Part shown: piece by piece, positions 45,724-54,695 of the stretch
Layout: each line of letters opens with the position of its first letter
Position numbering within the stretch: position 1 is the stretch's first letter
DNA from: Opitutaceae bacterium EW11
GTDB lineage: Bacteria; Verrucomicrobiota; Verrucomicrobiia; Opitutales; Opitutaceae
DNA length: 64,000 nt
NCBI GenBank assembly: GCA_003054665.1
Contig: QAYY01000013.1
Span: 496,001 to 560,000, forward strand
Direction: 5' to 3'
The notes under the pieces: generated by a model
Databases searched by the model: none
What the model was told of the DNA's origin: nothing
The model's input: only the letters and a program-made list of their open reading frames with translations
Position numbers and translations under genes: made by a program

Positions 45724-48180
45724 ATGACCAGCTTGGATGGTTTCCGACGCGACCTGAAGTTCGGTCTGCGTTCGCTGCGTCGCGCCCCAGTTTTTAGCGG
45801 TGCCGTTGTTGCGACGATCGCCCTTTGCCTCGGTCCAAATGTCGCGATCCTGACGTTGCTGTACGCGCTGGTCTTGAAGCCGGCGCCGTTCCACCAGCCC
45901 GAGCGACTCGTCAAGGTGGTGAACGTCTATGACAAACTCGGAGGGCGCGCCGTCCGTCAGATGTCCAGTCCGTCGCAGTTCCGAGACTATTTGGCCGGTG
46001 CCAACCTGTTCGAAGGGTTTGCCGCCATGCAGTATTTCGGAACCGTCATTGGAGAGGAGACGACGCCGGAACGCGCGGCCGGAATGCGCGTCGATGCCGG
46101 GTTCTTCCCGCTCTTCGGCGTCAAACCGTTGCTAGGTCGCTTCGCCACGTCGGACGAGGAGGCGGCTGGGCGGGATCACGTCCTTGTCCTGACGGAATCG
46201 TTCTGGCGCTCACGGTACGCATCCGATCCTGGCGTCGTGGGCAGGACCATTCGCATGGGCGGCGAGCCATGGACGATCATCGGCGTGGCGCCAAAAAGCG
46301 TCGAGGAGCTCGACGCGCACACGATGTTCTTCAAACCGTTCGAGTCCCGGCCGGCAGAAGAAGACCAGCAGGCGCGCTTCAGCGGGCACACCCTCGTCTA
46401 TGCGCGCCTGAAGGGCGGCGTATCCCATGCCGCAGCCGAGGCGCAGCTCAACGGGATGGAGCGGGATTATTTGGCGAACAAAGCGAGCGCCCGGCAGCGC
46501 GCCCAGATCGAGCCGGCCGGCCACCGCGTGGTGCTCGAGCAATTGCGCGAAGCCGAAGCGTCCAGGCTCCGATCACCTCTCGGTCTACTGGAGGTCGGCG
46601 CGTTATTTGTGCTGCTGATCGGCGTCGTGAATGTCATCAATCTGCTTCTCGCGCGCGCCAACGCCAAGCGGGGCGAGCTCACGATCCGTCAGGCGTTGGG
46701 CGCCGGTCCGGGAGCAATTTTCCGACAGGTTCTGGCCGAGACTCTGCTGCTGACCGGTGGAGCTGCGTTGGTCGGCCTCATGCTGGCCTGGGGTTCTCTG
46801 CAGGTGATCAACCGCTATCTGCCGCTCGTCGCGGCCAAGACGACGCCCGTCGGTTTGGAATCGCCGGTCGTCGTTGCGATCCTGATCGGAGCCGTCCTCC
46901 TGGGCGTCGTGTTGGCGGTTGCGCATTCGGTCGTGCTGGGGCGAACCCGTGTGGTCGTCACGGGATCGCGTACCACGTCGGCATCGCCAGCCGCACGTGC
47001 GTTCGGCCACGGGCTGATCGTCGCGCAAATCTCGGTGGCGCTGGTCCTCCTGATCGGAGCCGGTCTGCTGATGCGCAGTTTCGTGCGCGTCCTGTCCGTG
47101 GATTTGGGTTTCGATGCCGCCAGCGTGGTTCAGGGCCGCGTGGCGGTGCCGCCGGCCTACGCAGAACCCGCAAAAAATGTGGCGTTTCAGGTCCGGATCA
47201 TGGACGCCTTCCGCGAGATTCCGGGCGTCGAGCAGGTGTCAGAGGTGGGAGACTACGCCGTCGGCTCCTTCCGCACATTGCCCTTTGTCCTGAGGGCCGC
47301 ACCCGTCGCGCAAGGCGGAACCCAACCGCTTGCCGCCGTCAATTGGGTGTCGCCCGACTACTTTGCCACCCTGGGCATTGAACTGCTTGAAGGGCAGATC
47401 TTCACCGATTCCGTGGACGCGCGGAAGGGGCAGGAACTGATCGTCGACGACCTTTTTGCCCGGCGTTATTTCCCGGGTCGAAGCGCAATCGGGCAGGAGA
47501 TTGCCTTCGGCACCCAGTCGCCAGCCGGCGACACGGTTTGGCCGCGCATCGTAGGTGTGGTGCGTCGCGCGGAACTGGCCGGTCCCGAATCACGCGACGG
47601 TCTGCCGTTCATCTTCGGTCCGCTGGTGCACCAGCCGGCCCCGGGTATCACCTTCCTGGTCCGGTCGCCTCGTCCGAGCGGCGAGGTCCTCGCCGCCATG
47701 CGTCAGAAGCTCCGGGAAATCGACCCGACAATGCCCCTGTATTGGACAGCGTCCCTCCAGGAGGGGATTGACGGAATGCTGCAGGTGAGACGCGGACTGC
47801 TGCTCCTGATCGCGGCTTTCGCAGCGCTCGCGGTGATTCTGGCAGGTGTCGGGTTGTATGGCGTTCTCGCCTACGACGTCTCCCAGCGCACACGCGAACT
47901 CGGCATCCGTGGCGCCATCGGCGCGACTCGAGCCCAACTCATCGGATTGGTGCTGCGGCAAGGTCTGTGGAGAGCTGGCTTCGGATTGCTCGCCGGCTTG
48001 ATCCTGGCGTGTGTTCTCGTTCGATTCCTGCGAACGCTGTTGTTCGACGTCGCGCCCTGGGACCCGATGACGTTTTTCCTGGTGCCGGTGCTCATGATCT
48101 TCGTTGCCGCCGTGGCCTGCTGGCTCCCTGCCCGCCGGGCTTCCAAGGTCGATCCGCTGGTTGCATTGCGCGCGGAGTGA
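45724..48180 (+). CDS. Large duplicated ABC permease (ADOP-type), second copy
   Basis: 818 residues, same double TM/MacB_PCD/FtsX architecture as the gene at 12028. The first half has FRRDLKFGLRSLRRAPVF then a TM helix; the FtsX block is NAKRGELTIRQALGAGPGA. The second half ends WLPARRASKVDPLVALRAE. It is last in the run of 23 plus-strand genes. In-frame ATGs at 45652 and 45589 would add 24 or 45 residues of low-complexity sequence; 45724 matches where the family's conserved region begins. No ATPase is adjacent. Confidence 0.88.
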   Translation: MTSLDGFRRDLKFGLRSLRRAPVFSGAVVATIALCLGPNVAILTLLYALVLKPAPFHQPERLVKVVNVYDKLGGRAVRQMSSPSQFRDYLAGANLFEGFAAMQYFGTVIGEETTPERAAGMRVDAGFFPLFGVKPLLGRFATSDEEAAGRDHVLVLTESFWRSRYASDPGVVGRTIRMGGEPWTIIGVAPKSVEELDAHTMFFKPFESRPAEEDQQARFSGHTLVYARLKGGVSHAAAEAQLNGMERDYLANKASARQRAQIEPAGHRVVLEQLREAEASRLRSPLGLLEVGALFVLLIGVVNVINLLLARANAKRGELTIRQALGAGPGAIFRQVLAETLLLTGGAALVGLMLAWGSLQVINRYLPLVAAKTTPVGLESPVVVAILIGAVLLGVVLAVAHSVVLGRTRVVVTGSRTTSASPAARAFGHGLIVAQISVALVLLIGAGLLMRSFVRVLSVDLGFDAASVVQGRVAVPPAYAEPAKNVAFQVRIMDAFREIPGVEQVSEVGDYAVGSFRTLPFVLRAAPVAQGGTQPLAAVNWVSPDYFATLGIELLEGQIFTDSVDARKGQELIVDDLFARRYFPGRSAIGQEIAFGTQSPAGDTVWPRIVGVVRRAELAGPESRDGLPFIFGPLVHQPAPGITFLVRSPRPSGEVLAAMRQKLREIDPTMPLYWTASLQEGIDGMLQVRRGLLLLIAAFAALAVILAGVGLYGVLAYDVSQRTRELGIRGAIGATRAQLIGLVLRQGLWRAGFGLLAGLILACVLVRFLRTLLFDVAPWDPMTFFLVPVLMIFVAAVACWLPARRASKVDPLVALRAE

Positions 48181-48216
48181 CTTCGCTTCGGACGGGCGAC
48201 CTGGGCTTTCGTGCGC

Positions 48217-49215
48217 TTACGGCAGGTACTGCGTGGTCATCACGCGATCGACTTTGAGTTTTCCGGGAGGACGGAGGATCTCCAGGTCCTCCAGCTGTTT
48301 GATCTGGGTTGCAAAACGCTCCGGCGAGATCCGACCGATCTGCGCGGGGCCGCCATTGGTGCGGCCCGTGACCAGGTTCTCGTGGACGATCATCTCGCGG
48401 GAGAACTCGAGAAAGTCGTCGGTGTTGTTCCGGTTCGCCTCTTTCAGCAGCCGGTGGGCGGGCGCGGGATCGCCCTGAAGGTAATCCTGCCACCCGTGAA
48501 TGTACGCTCGCATGAAGGCCTTCACCTGCTCTGCGTGGGCAGCCGCCCAGTCGCGGTTTGCGATCAGCACGGTGTACGCGTCGAATCCGGCGCCCCAGGC
48601 GTAGAGGTATTTTGGCTTCGGACCGCCGGCCTTCATGATGTGGTACGGTTCCGCGATGTAATAACCCTGCTGGATCACGGACTTGTCGGCGACGAACTTG
48701 GCGACGGAGAAGTTCTGCGGCACGACCTGAAAATCGATTTCGTATTTCTTTCTCAGATACGGAAGGAACGCCCATTGAGGACGGGCGATCAGGGTCTTCC
48801 CGTTCAGATCCTCGAAACGGTTGACCGGACTATCGGGATGCAGGATCAGGACGGAAGGATCGTTCTGAAAAACGGCGCCGATCTGGATCACGGGCAGATC
48901 CTGATTGTTGATCGCGACGAGCGTGTTGGTGCTGTCGGCTTGTCCGATGTCGGCTCGGCCAGTGGCCACGTTCTGCATCACGTTCGCGTTCGGTCCGCCG
49001 GGGAGAAGGACGACATCGAGTCCGGCATCGCGGAAAAAACCGCGAGCCTGCGCCTGGTAAAACCCGCCGTGCTCAGGCTCCGGCACCCAGTCGAGTTGGA
49101 CCGTGATGCGAAACGGCCCCGAGGCGCTGACTGCAGCGGGAGGCGGATTCTTTTTCCCGCAGCCGGCGAGGATAGCGCCGAGGAGGAAAAACAGCAGGAC
49201 GCGAAGAAGGCTCAT
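48217..49215 (-). CDS. NMT1/THI5-like ABC substrate-binding lipoprotein
   Basis: 332 residues from ATG 49215 (TTG 49224 possible). The lipoprotein signal ends ILAGC. The mature protein is a periplasmic-binding fold of the NMT1/THI5 group: VQLDWVPEPEHGGFYQAQARGFFRDAGLDV, DIGQADS, and QQGYYIAEPYHIMKAGG. Homologues bind thiamine pyrimidine precursors (ThiY) or riboflavin precursors (RibY). No permease, ATPase or thi gene is adjacent and no TPP element is visible upstream, so the ligand is unsettled. It is convergent with the permease gene. Confidence 0.85.
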   Translation of the reverse strand: MSLLRVLLFFLLGAILAGCGKKNPPPAAVSASGPFRITVQLDWVPEPEHGGFYQAQARGFFRDAGLDVVLLPGGPNANVMQNVATGRADIGQADSTNTLVAINNQDLPVIQIGAVFQNDPSVLILHPDSPVNRFEDLNGKTLIARPQWAFLPYLRKKYEIDFQVVPQNFSVAKFVADKSVIQQGYYIAEPYHIMKAGGPKPKYLYAWGAGFDAYTVLIANRDWAAAHAEQVKAFMRAYIHGWQDYLQGDPAPAHRLLKEANRNNTDDFLEFSREMIVHENLVTGRTNGGPAQIGRISPERFATQIKQLEDLEILRPPGKLKVDRVMTTQYLP

Positions 49216-49307
49216 CGTTGGCAAACGGAACGACGGACGGCGGGGTTTTCAACCGGACCGGCTGATTCGCCGCGTCGCCCGAAAACAACGGTCCGCGCGG
49301 CTCGTCC

Positions 49308-50159
49308 TCAGCTGCGCGGATTCGGGCTCTCCACGTAACCGCCGCTCCACTTCAGTTTCGTCCGGACAACGGCGAAGTGGGAGTAGTCGCAGCGCTGCAC
49401 GAGCGCCAGGCGCTTCGGCGAGATCGATATCTCGATCGGCGAGTTTTCGCAGGTCAGCTGTTTGCGCTGGCCATCCATGGCGACCAGCACGCGCGAACGC
49501 TCGACGCGATGAAAGACGCGGAGACAAACGTCGTGACGGAAAATGATCGAGCGGTTGCTCAGCGTGTGCGGGCAGATCGGCGTCATCGCGATGACTTCCG
49601 CGCCCGGATGGATCAGCGGACCTCCAGCGGAAAGGTTGTAGGCGGTCGATCCCGTGGGGGTGGAGAAGATGAGTCCGTCGCAATAATACTCGGTGACCAG
49701 TTCGTCGTCGGCAAACACCTCGAGCCGGACCAGACGGGAGCTGAACTCGTCCTTGATCAGCACGTCGTTGAGCGCGAGATCGTGCTGGCCGGGGCCGGTC
49801 GAGCACTCCAGCAGCGAGCGGTTGGCCAGACAGTATTGTCCTTCGAGGATGGCGGGGAAAAGCTGCCGAGCCTCTTCGCCGGAGAATGTAGTGAGAAAAC
49901 CGAGACTGCCGCGGTTCACGCCGATGACGGGGACATTCTCCCGCGCAGCCTCGGTGACCACGCCGAGCAGCGTGCCGTCGCCGCCGATCACGCAGCACGC
50001 ATCGCAGCCGCGGAGGCTTCCCGGCGGAGTGGGGTAGAGGCCCGAGGCGCGCACTTCAACGCCGCGCTCTTCCGCCAATGCGATCAACGCTTTCGCGAGT
50101 TCGGGCGCGCCGGACTTCGAGTCATTGACCACGAACGCAAGCGTGCGGATGGGCTGCAT
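49308..50159 (-). CDS. nadK: NAD kinase
   Basis: 283 residues. Phosphorylates NAD to NADP. Family motifs: GGDGTLLG (NAD kinase/diacylglycerol kinase superfamily), VNRGSLGFLT, and STPTGSTAYNLSAGGP, with the conserved Asp of the GGD motif as active-site base. The ATG at 50159 (MQPIRTLAF) gives a standard length; an open frame continues upstream but lacks homology. It lies 75 bases after tlyA, likely the same transcript. Confidence 0.93.
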   Translation of the reverse strand: MQPIRTLAFVVNDSKSGAPELAKALIALAEERGVEVRASGLYPTPPGSLRGCDACCVIGGDGTLLGVVTEAARENVPVIGVNRGSLGFLTTFSGEEARQLFPAILEGQYCLANRSLLECSTGPGQHDLALNDVLIKDEFSSRLVRLEVFADDELVTEYYCDGLIFSTPTGSTAYNLSAGGPLIHPGAEVIAMTPICPHTLSNRSIIFRHDVCLRVFHRVERSRVLVAMDGQRKQLTCENSPIEISISPKRLALVQRCDYSHFAVVRTKLKWSGGYVESPNPRS

Positions 50160-50234
50160 GGGGTGGTAATGCACACGTCTCCGGCGAATTGGCAAAACCA
50201 GAGTGGAAACCGTACGCCGATGTGCCGGCGCAGC

Positions 50235-50984
50235 TCAGGCTTTTCGCAAGCCGATGAGGAATTCGCGGTTTCCGTCGGCACCCGCGATCGGCGAATCGAT
50301 GGAGCCCACGAGCGTCGACGCAGGCAGATTTGCGAGGGCAAATGCGGTCACATCCGCGAGGACCGCTTCCTGCACGGCGCGGTCGCGGATCACGCCGCGC
50401 CCTTTGTCGACTTCCGCCTTGCCGGCCTCGAATTGCGGTTTCACCAGCGCGATCAAGAGCCCTCCCGATCGCACGAGGGGCCAGACTGCCGGGAGCACGG
50501 CCTTGAGCGAGATGAACGACAGATCCATCACCGCGGCGTCGAAGTCGCTCCGCGGAAGGTCGGCGGGTTGAAGATGCCGGGCGTTGATCTTTTCGAGATT
50601 CGTCACTCGGGGATCGGCGCGAAGCTTCGCGTGCAGTTGCGCGCGACCGACGTCGACACAGACGACGGACGCGGCGCCCGCCTGAAGGGCGCAATCGGTG
50701 AAGCCGCCCGTCGAGGCACCGACATCGAGCACGTGCCTGCCCTGGAGATCCACCGCAAAACGTTCGATGAAGGCTGAGAGTTTTTCTCCTCCGCGGCTGA
50801 CGAAGCGCGGCGGCTGCTCGAGCGTGATTTCGATGTCCGTGGGAAAGTCCTTCCCGGGCTTGTCGAGGCGCTCCGTTCCGTGGAGCACCCGTCCCGCCAT
50901 GATCAAGGCCTTGGCCTGCGACCGCGATTCCGCGAGGCCGCGCGCGACCAGGAGTTCGTCGAGACGTTGTTTGGATTGGGCCAT
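50235..50984 (-). CDS. tlyA: TlyA-type rRNA 2'-O-methyltransferase
   Basis: 249 residues: an N-terminal S4 RNA-binding domain ([22 protein letters not shown]) and a Rossmann methyltransferase domain with the SAM loop [13 protein letters not shown] and SRGGEKL before it. TlyA methylates cytidines in 16S and 23S rRNA; its loss gives capreomycin resistance in mycobacteria. ATG 50984 is preferred to TTG 50987. Next on the same strand is nadK, a frequent neighbour of tlyA. Confidence 0.93.
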   Translation of the reverse strand: MAQSKQRLDELLVARGLAESRSQAKALIMAGRVLHGTERLDKPGKDFPTDIEITLEQPPRFVSRGGEKLSAFIERFAVDLQGRHVLDVGASTGGFTDCALQAGAASVVCVDVGRAQLHAKLRADPRVTNLEKINARHLQPADLPRSDFDAAVMDLSFISLKAVLPAVWPLVRSGGLLIALVKPQFEAGKAEVDKGRGVIRDRAVQEAVLADVTAFALANLPASTLVGSIDSPIAGADGNREFLIGLRKA

Positions 50985-51109
50985 CAAGCAGACGGATACA
51001 GCGGCGATAGACTCGGGGCTTTTTGCCGCGAAGGAAACAATGGAAACGAACGAAGCGGAGAAGTCCGCTTGACGGGTGCGAGTCTTGCGACGCGGCGGAG
51101 GGAGCGAAA

Positions 51110-51143
51110 CGACGAACCAGCTCTCGCGAGAGCGGGTTCGTCG
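51110..51143. repeat. Long near-perfect palindrome (34 bases)
   Basis: Left arm CGACGAACC-A-GCTCTCG (51110-51126) pairs with right arm CGAGAGC-G-GGTTCGTCG (51127-51143), 16 of 17 pairs, with no loop. It lies between fpg and tlyA. It could be a REP element, a cruciform, or a bidirectional terminator lacking T-runs. No other copy was seen in the window. Confidence 0.65.
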
Positions 51144-51179
51144 CGAGACGAAGGTATCGGCACAACCTTGAACCGGCGG

Positions 51180-52022
51180 CTACCTCGCCCGGCTGCGAGA
51201 GGCGCGGGTGGACTTCTTTCCCGGCTTGAGCTTCTGCCGGCCGGGCGACCAGCAGGTGGTGCGGCCGCCGATTTCCTCGCGCACCAGCGGAACGCCAGTC
51301 TTCGGGCAAACTCCGCCGTTTTCCCACCGATGTGGAAAGAGCCAGGTCCGCGGTGGATCGCGCAGGTCCTGGCCGACGGTGCGAAGCGCTTCGCGGCAAA
51401 CCCAGCGCGCCTCGCGCCACAACGCCTGGATCTCGTCGGGCGAAAGAGAGCCGGCGGGGCGTTTGGGATGGATCTCGGCCCGCCAGAGAATTTCGTCGGC
51501 CATCCAGTTTCCGATCCCGGGGAAACGTTCCTGCATGAGCAGCACAGCCTTGATCGGAGCCCGCTGTCTGCGGCGGAGAAAGCCCGCCACCGCCTCCGGC
51601 GTGAATTCGGACGAGAGAACCGGCGGCGCAATCGACGTCCACCAGTCGGGCGCCTCTGGCCCGACCGAAAACTGGATGCGCCCGAACTGCCGGAAATCTG
51701 AGAACACGAGCGCGTGCTGGGCCGTGAAAAGCACGAGGTGGTCGTGTTTGCCGACCAAGTACTCGGGAGCGGCGAGTTTCAGTTCACCGGTCATTCCGAG
51801 GTGAATACCGAGCCACGCGTCGCCGCTGAAACGGAAAAGCATCTGTTTCGCGGCCGCAGCTGAAGACTCCAACACGGCCCCGGTCAGCGCCTCCGACAAA
51901 TGTTTCGGATTCGCTCCGCGGAGCAGGCGAGACGCCGGACGGAGGATCACGCGGGCGACGGTCTGGCCGAGGGCGGGATCCCACCGTTTTCGATAGTATT
52001 CGACTTCTGCGAGTTCGGGCAT
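51180..52022 (-). CDS. mutM: Fpg/Nei-family DNA glycosylase, zinc finger degenerate
   Basis: 280 residues. The N-terminus is PELAEVE (canonical PELPEVE), giving catalytic Pro after Met removal and Glu. Lys59 in AAKQMLF is the usual phosphate contact. The helix-two-turn-helix is present (FPGIGNWMADEILW). The C-terminal zinc finger is broken: Cys239 remains, but the other three positions are Thr242, Ser259 and Arg262, with a non-canonical Cys257. Function may persist through a 'zincless finger' as in NEIL1. It excises oxidised bases such as FapyG or 8-oxoG. Codirectional with the hotdog gene upstream. Confidence 0.85.
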   Translation of the reverse strand: MPELAEVEYYRKRWDPALGQTVARVILRPASRLLRGANPKHLSEALTGAVLESSAAAAKQMLFRFSGDAWLGIHLGMTGELKLAAPEYLVGKHDHLVLFTAQHALVFSDFRQFGRIQFSVGPEAPDWWTSIAPPVLSSEFTPEAVAGFLRRRQRAPIKAVLLMQERFPGIGNWMADEILWRAEIHPKRPAGSLSPDEIQALWREARWVCREALRTVGQDLRDPPRTWLFPHRWENGGVCPKTGVPLVREEIGGRTTCWSPGRQKLKPGKKSTRASRSRAR

Positions 52023-52117
52023 GCGGCGGTGAACGTGAGCCGCGAATGAACCCAGTTGGTTGTCATCCGCCAGCTGCGAACGTCAAAAGCTTCGCGAGCG
52101 AGCGCGCCGCCGCACAC

Positions 52118-52525
52118 TCAACCGGCGCTTGCCCAGGCTGCCAGGGCCGGCGGCAGCGGCACGCGTTCGCGGGTCTTGGCATCGATGCAGACATGGCAGG
52201 TGCGGACCGTGGCCACGAGTTTTTCGTTGGTTCGGATGCGCACCATCTCGTACTCGATGGCGTAGGTGTCGCCCGAAAGCGGGCTGGGCTTGAGCGTCAC
52301 CCGGACTTTGTCGCCGCAGTAGAGGGGGCGGAGGTAGTCCGCGCTGCTCTTCGAGACCGGCACGACGATGCCTGTATCGGAGAAAAACGAGCGGATATCG
52401 ATGCCCGCCGCCGCCAGCGCCTCTTCGTAGGCCTCGTGGCAGATCGAAAGGTAATTTGGAAAAAAGACGACGCCGGCCGCGTCCGTATCGGGGAAGTGAA
52501 TCGTGCGGTGGTAGGCGAAGGGCAT
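52118..52525 (-). CDS. Hotdog-fold acyl-CoA thioesterase
   Basis: 135 residues of the 4-hydroxybenzoyl-CoA / DHNA-CoA thioesterase branch. The motif FPDTDAAGVVFFPNYLSICHEAYEEAL contains the active-site Asp (D-x-D-A-x-G-V-V-x-x-x-x-Y) and the later helix. It would release free acid from an aryl- or acyl-CoA, possibly in menaquinone synthesis, but no men gene is nearby. The ATG at 52525 is divergent from polX. Confidence 0.87.
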   Translation of the reverse strand: MPFAYHRTIHFPDTDAAGVVFFPNYLSICHEAYEEALAAAGIDIRSFFSDTGIVVPVSKSSADYLRPLYCGDKVRVTLKPSPLSGDTYAIEYEMVRIRTNEKLVATVRTCHVCIDAKTRERVPLPPALAAWASAG

Positions 52526-52682
52526 GGCGAGAAAGGTCGGCGACACGCAGACTGCGGCCGGGTTGGGGGCTAGGTAACGCAACCTCCGCCTGGGAGTCGA
52601 GCGCCGGGCTCGGAGAGGACCGCGGACGGTTGCGATTCCCGGCCCGATCGCTAGAGGTGTCGTTCCCGCAGTCCCCACACCC

Positions 52683-54452
52683 GTGACCAAAAACGAAATC
52701 GCCGACATCCTGAACGACATCGCGGTGCTCCTCGAATTGAAGGGGGAGAACCCGTTCAAGACGCGCGCCTACCAGACCGGGGCCCGCGCGCTCGAATCGC
52801 TTGAAGAGGATCTCGGCACGGTGATCGCAGAAGGGCGCCTCTCCGAAATCAAGGGTGTGGGCGAGGCGCTCACGAAAAAGATCGCGGAGGTGCACTCGAC
52901 GGGCCGGCTGCGTTTCTACGACGAGCTCAAAGCGTCGATTCCGCCGGGCCTCGTGGAAATGCTGCAGATCCCCGGACTCGGGCCGAAAAAGATCATCGCG
53001 CTCAATCAGAAACTCGGTGTCGACGGCATCCCCGCCTTGGCGAAGGCGTGCGCCGACGGGCTCGTCGCGGCGCTGCCCGGCTTCGGCGACAAGACCCAGG
53101 AGAAGATCGTGGCCGGGATCAAAAACCGCGAAGCCTACGGGAAGCGCCATATCTGGTGGGACGCGTTTGAAGTCGCCGAACCGATTCTCCAGGGACTCCG
53201 GCTGCTGCCGCAGGTGCAGCGCGCCGAACACGCCGGAAGCCTCCGTCGCGGCATGGAGACCGTCGGCGATCTCGATTTCATCGTGGCGGGGAAAGACGTC
53301 GCTCCGATCGTGGAGTGGTTCACGACCCGCCCCGGAATCCGCGAGGTCACGGCCAAAGGCGAAACGAAGGCCAGCGTGCGTTACGAGACGGGTCTGCAGG
53401 CGGATCTCCGCATCGTGCCGCTGGAGCAGTTTGCCTTCGCGCTCCACCATTTCACCGGGTCGAAGAACCACAACGTGCAGATGCGGCAGCGCGCCCTGGC
53501 TCGTGGGCTTAGCCTGAGCGAATGGGGGCTGGAGCCCGCCGAGGGCGAGGGCACGGTCAAGGAAAAGGCGGGGAAGGTGGGCGGCGCCGTGGGCGTGCGC
53601 GGGATCGAAACCGAAACCGAACTTTTCGCCGCGCTGGGGCTCCCCTTCATTCCGCCTGAGCTACGCGAAGGGCTGGGAGAGATCGAGGCCGGCGAAGGCG
53701 GCTTCCTGCCGAAACTGGTCGAATGGACGGACATCCGCGGCGCGTTTCACAACCACACGACCGCGTCGGACGGACGCAACACGCTGAAAGAGATGGTCGG
53801 CGCGGCGGAAGCGCTCGGCTGGGAGTACCTCGGCATCGCGGACCATTCGAAGGCGAGCTTCCAGGCCAACGGCCTGACCGAAGAGCGCCTCCTCAAGCAG
53901 GTCGCCGATATCCACGCACTCAATACCTCGGGCAAGTTCTCCACCCACGTGTTTGCGGGGACGGAATGCGACATCCTCGCCGATGGACGGCTCGATTTCG
54001 ACGACAGCACGCTGGCCCAGCTGGATTACGTGGTCGGGTCGGTGCACAACGCTTTTGCCCAGACGGAAGCCGACATGACAGCCCGTATCATCCGGGCGAT
54101 GGAAACCGGTCGACTGACGATGCTGGGCCACCTGACCGGCCGGCTGCTTCAGCGCCGCGAGGGTTACCCGGTCAATACCGCCAAGATCATCGACGCCGCG
54201 ATCGCGAACCGCGTCGTCATCGAACTCAACGCGAGCCCCTGGCGGCTCGACATGGACTGGCGCCATTGGCGGCGCGCCGCGGAACGCGGAGTCCTGTGCT
54301 CGATCAATCCCGACGCACACGAAACCGGCGGCTTGGCTTTCGTCCGCACGGGCGTGAACGCGGCTCGCAAGGGCTGGCTCACGAAAGAGCAGGTGCTGAA
54401 CACAAAATCTCTGCCCGAGATGAAGAAGTGGCTGATCCAGCGGAAGGGGTAG
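52683..54452 (+). CDS. polX: Bacterial/archaeal PolX DNA polymerase with PHP domain
   Basis: 589 residues. Family X polymerase: an N-terminal 8-kDa-like domain and helix-hairpin-helix motifs ([16 protein letters not shown]), and a catalytic palm with [16 protein letters not shown] (Asp196 and Asp198). The C-terminal PHP phosphoesterase domain carries metal motifs ([23 protein letters not shown]). The enzyme fills short gaps in base-excision repair and has 3'-5' exonuclease and AP activity through PHP. Start GTG at 52683; no strong RBS is visible. It is divergent from the thioesterase gene by 157 bases. Confidence 0.93.
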   Translation: MTKNEIADILNDIAVLLELKGENPFKTRAYQTGARALESLEEDLGTVIAEGRLSEIKGVGEALTKKIAEVHSTGRLRFYDELKASIPPGLVEMLQIPGLGPKKIIALNQKLGVDGIPALAKACADGLVAALPGFGDKTQEKIVAGIKNREAYGKRHIWWDAFEVAEPILQGLRLLPQVQRAEHAGSLRRGMETVGDLDFIVAGKDVAPIVEWFTTRPGIREVTAKGETKASVRYETGLQADLRIVPLEQFAFALHHFTGSKNHNVQMRQRALARGLSLSEWGLEPAEGEGTVKEKAGKVGGAVGVRGIETETELFAALGLPFIPPELREGLGEIEAGEGGFLPKLVEWTDIRGAFHNHTTASDGRNTLKEMVGAAEALGWEYLGIADHSKASFQANGLTEERLLKQVADIHALNTSGKFSTHVFAGTECDILADGRLDFDDSTLAQLDYVVGSVHNAFAQTEADMTARIIRAMETGRLTMLGHLTGRLLQRREGYPVNTAKIIDAAIANRVVIELNASPWRLDMDWRHWRRAAERGVLCSINPDAHETGGLAFVRTGVNAARKGWLTKEQVLNTKSLPEMKKWLIQRKG

Positions 54453-54562
54453 CGCCGGGGCGGGAAGGGAAGTGGGAAGTCTTGAGTTGGAAGTTGAACT
54501 GACGTTGGCGCCCGGATTCGCGCCCGATGCGCCGACTCGCGGGCCTGCGTTTGTTGAGGTTG

Positions 54563-54577
54563 AGGGCGAGACGCCCG
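54563..54577. repeat. Small intergenic stem-loop
   Basis: GGGCG and CGCCC flank AGA within a GC-rich gap after polX. The surrounding phrase recalls repeats seen in related genomes, but I can show no second copy in the window. Confidence 0.3.
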
Positions 54578-54643
54578 TGCTCCCAGTGGCGGACGAGTTC
54601 TTGGAGCGCCGGGGTGCGCGCGCGGCGCTCGCGGCGGAGGCAC

Positions 54644-54672
54644 AAAAAAAGGGCGCCGCGAACGGCGCCCTT
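54644..54672 (-). terminator. Intrinsic terminator of nrdJ
   Basis: Perfect stem AGGGCGCCG / CGGCGCCCT around the loop CGAA (54650-54671), followed on the minus strand by seven T (A-run 54644-54650 on plus). It starts 24 bases after the nrdJ stop at 54696. This is the clearest terminator in the window. Confidence 0.92.
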
Positions 54673-54695
54673 GGAAATCGGAGTTCTGTCGAGGC

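Noticed and set aside
49216-49307. TPP riboswitch upstream of the THI5-like gene
   Set aside because: No CTGAGA / ACCTGA pair in the short gap.
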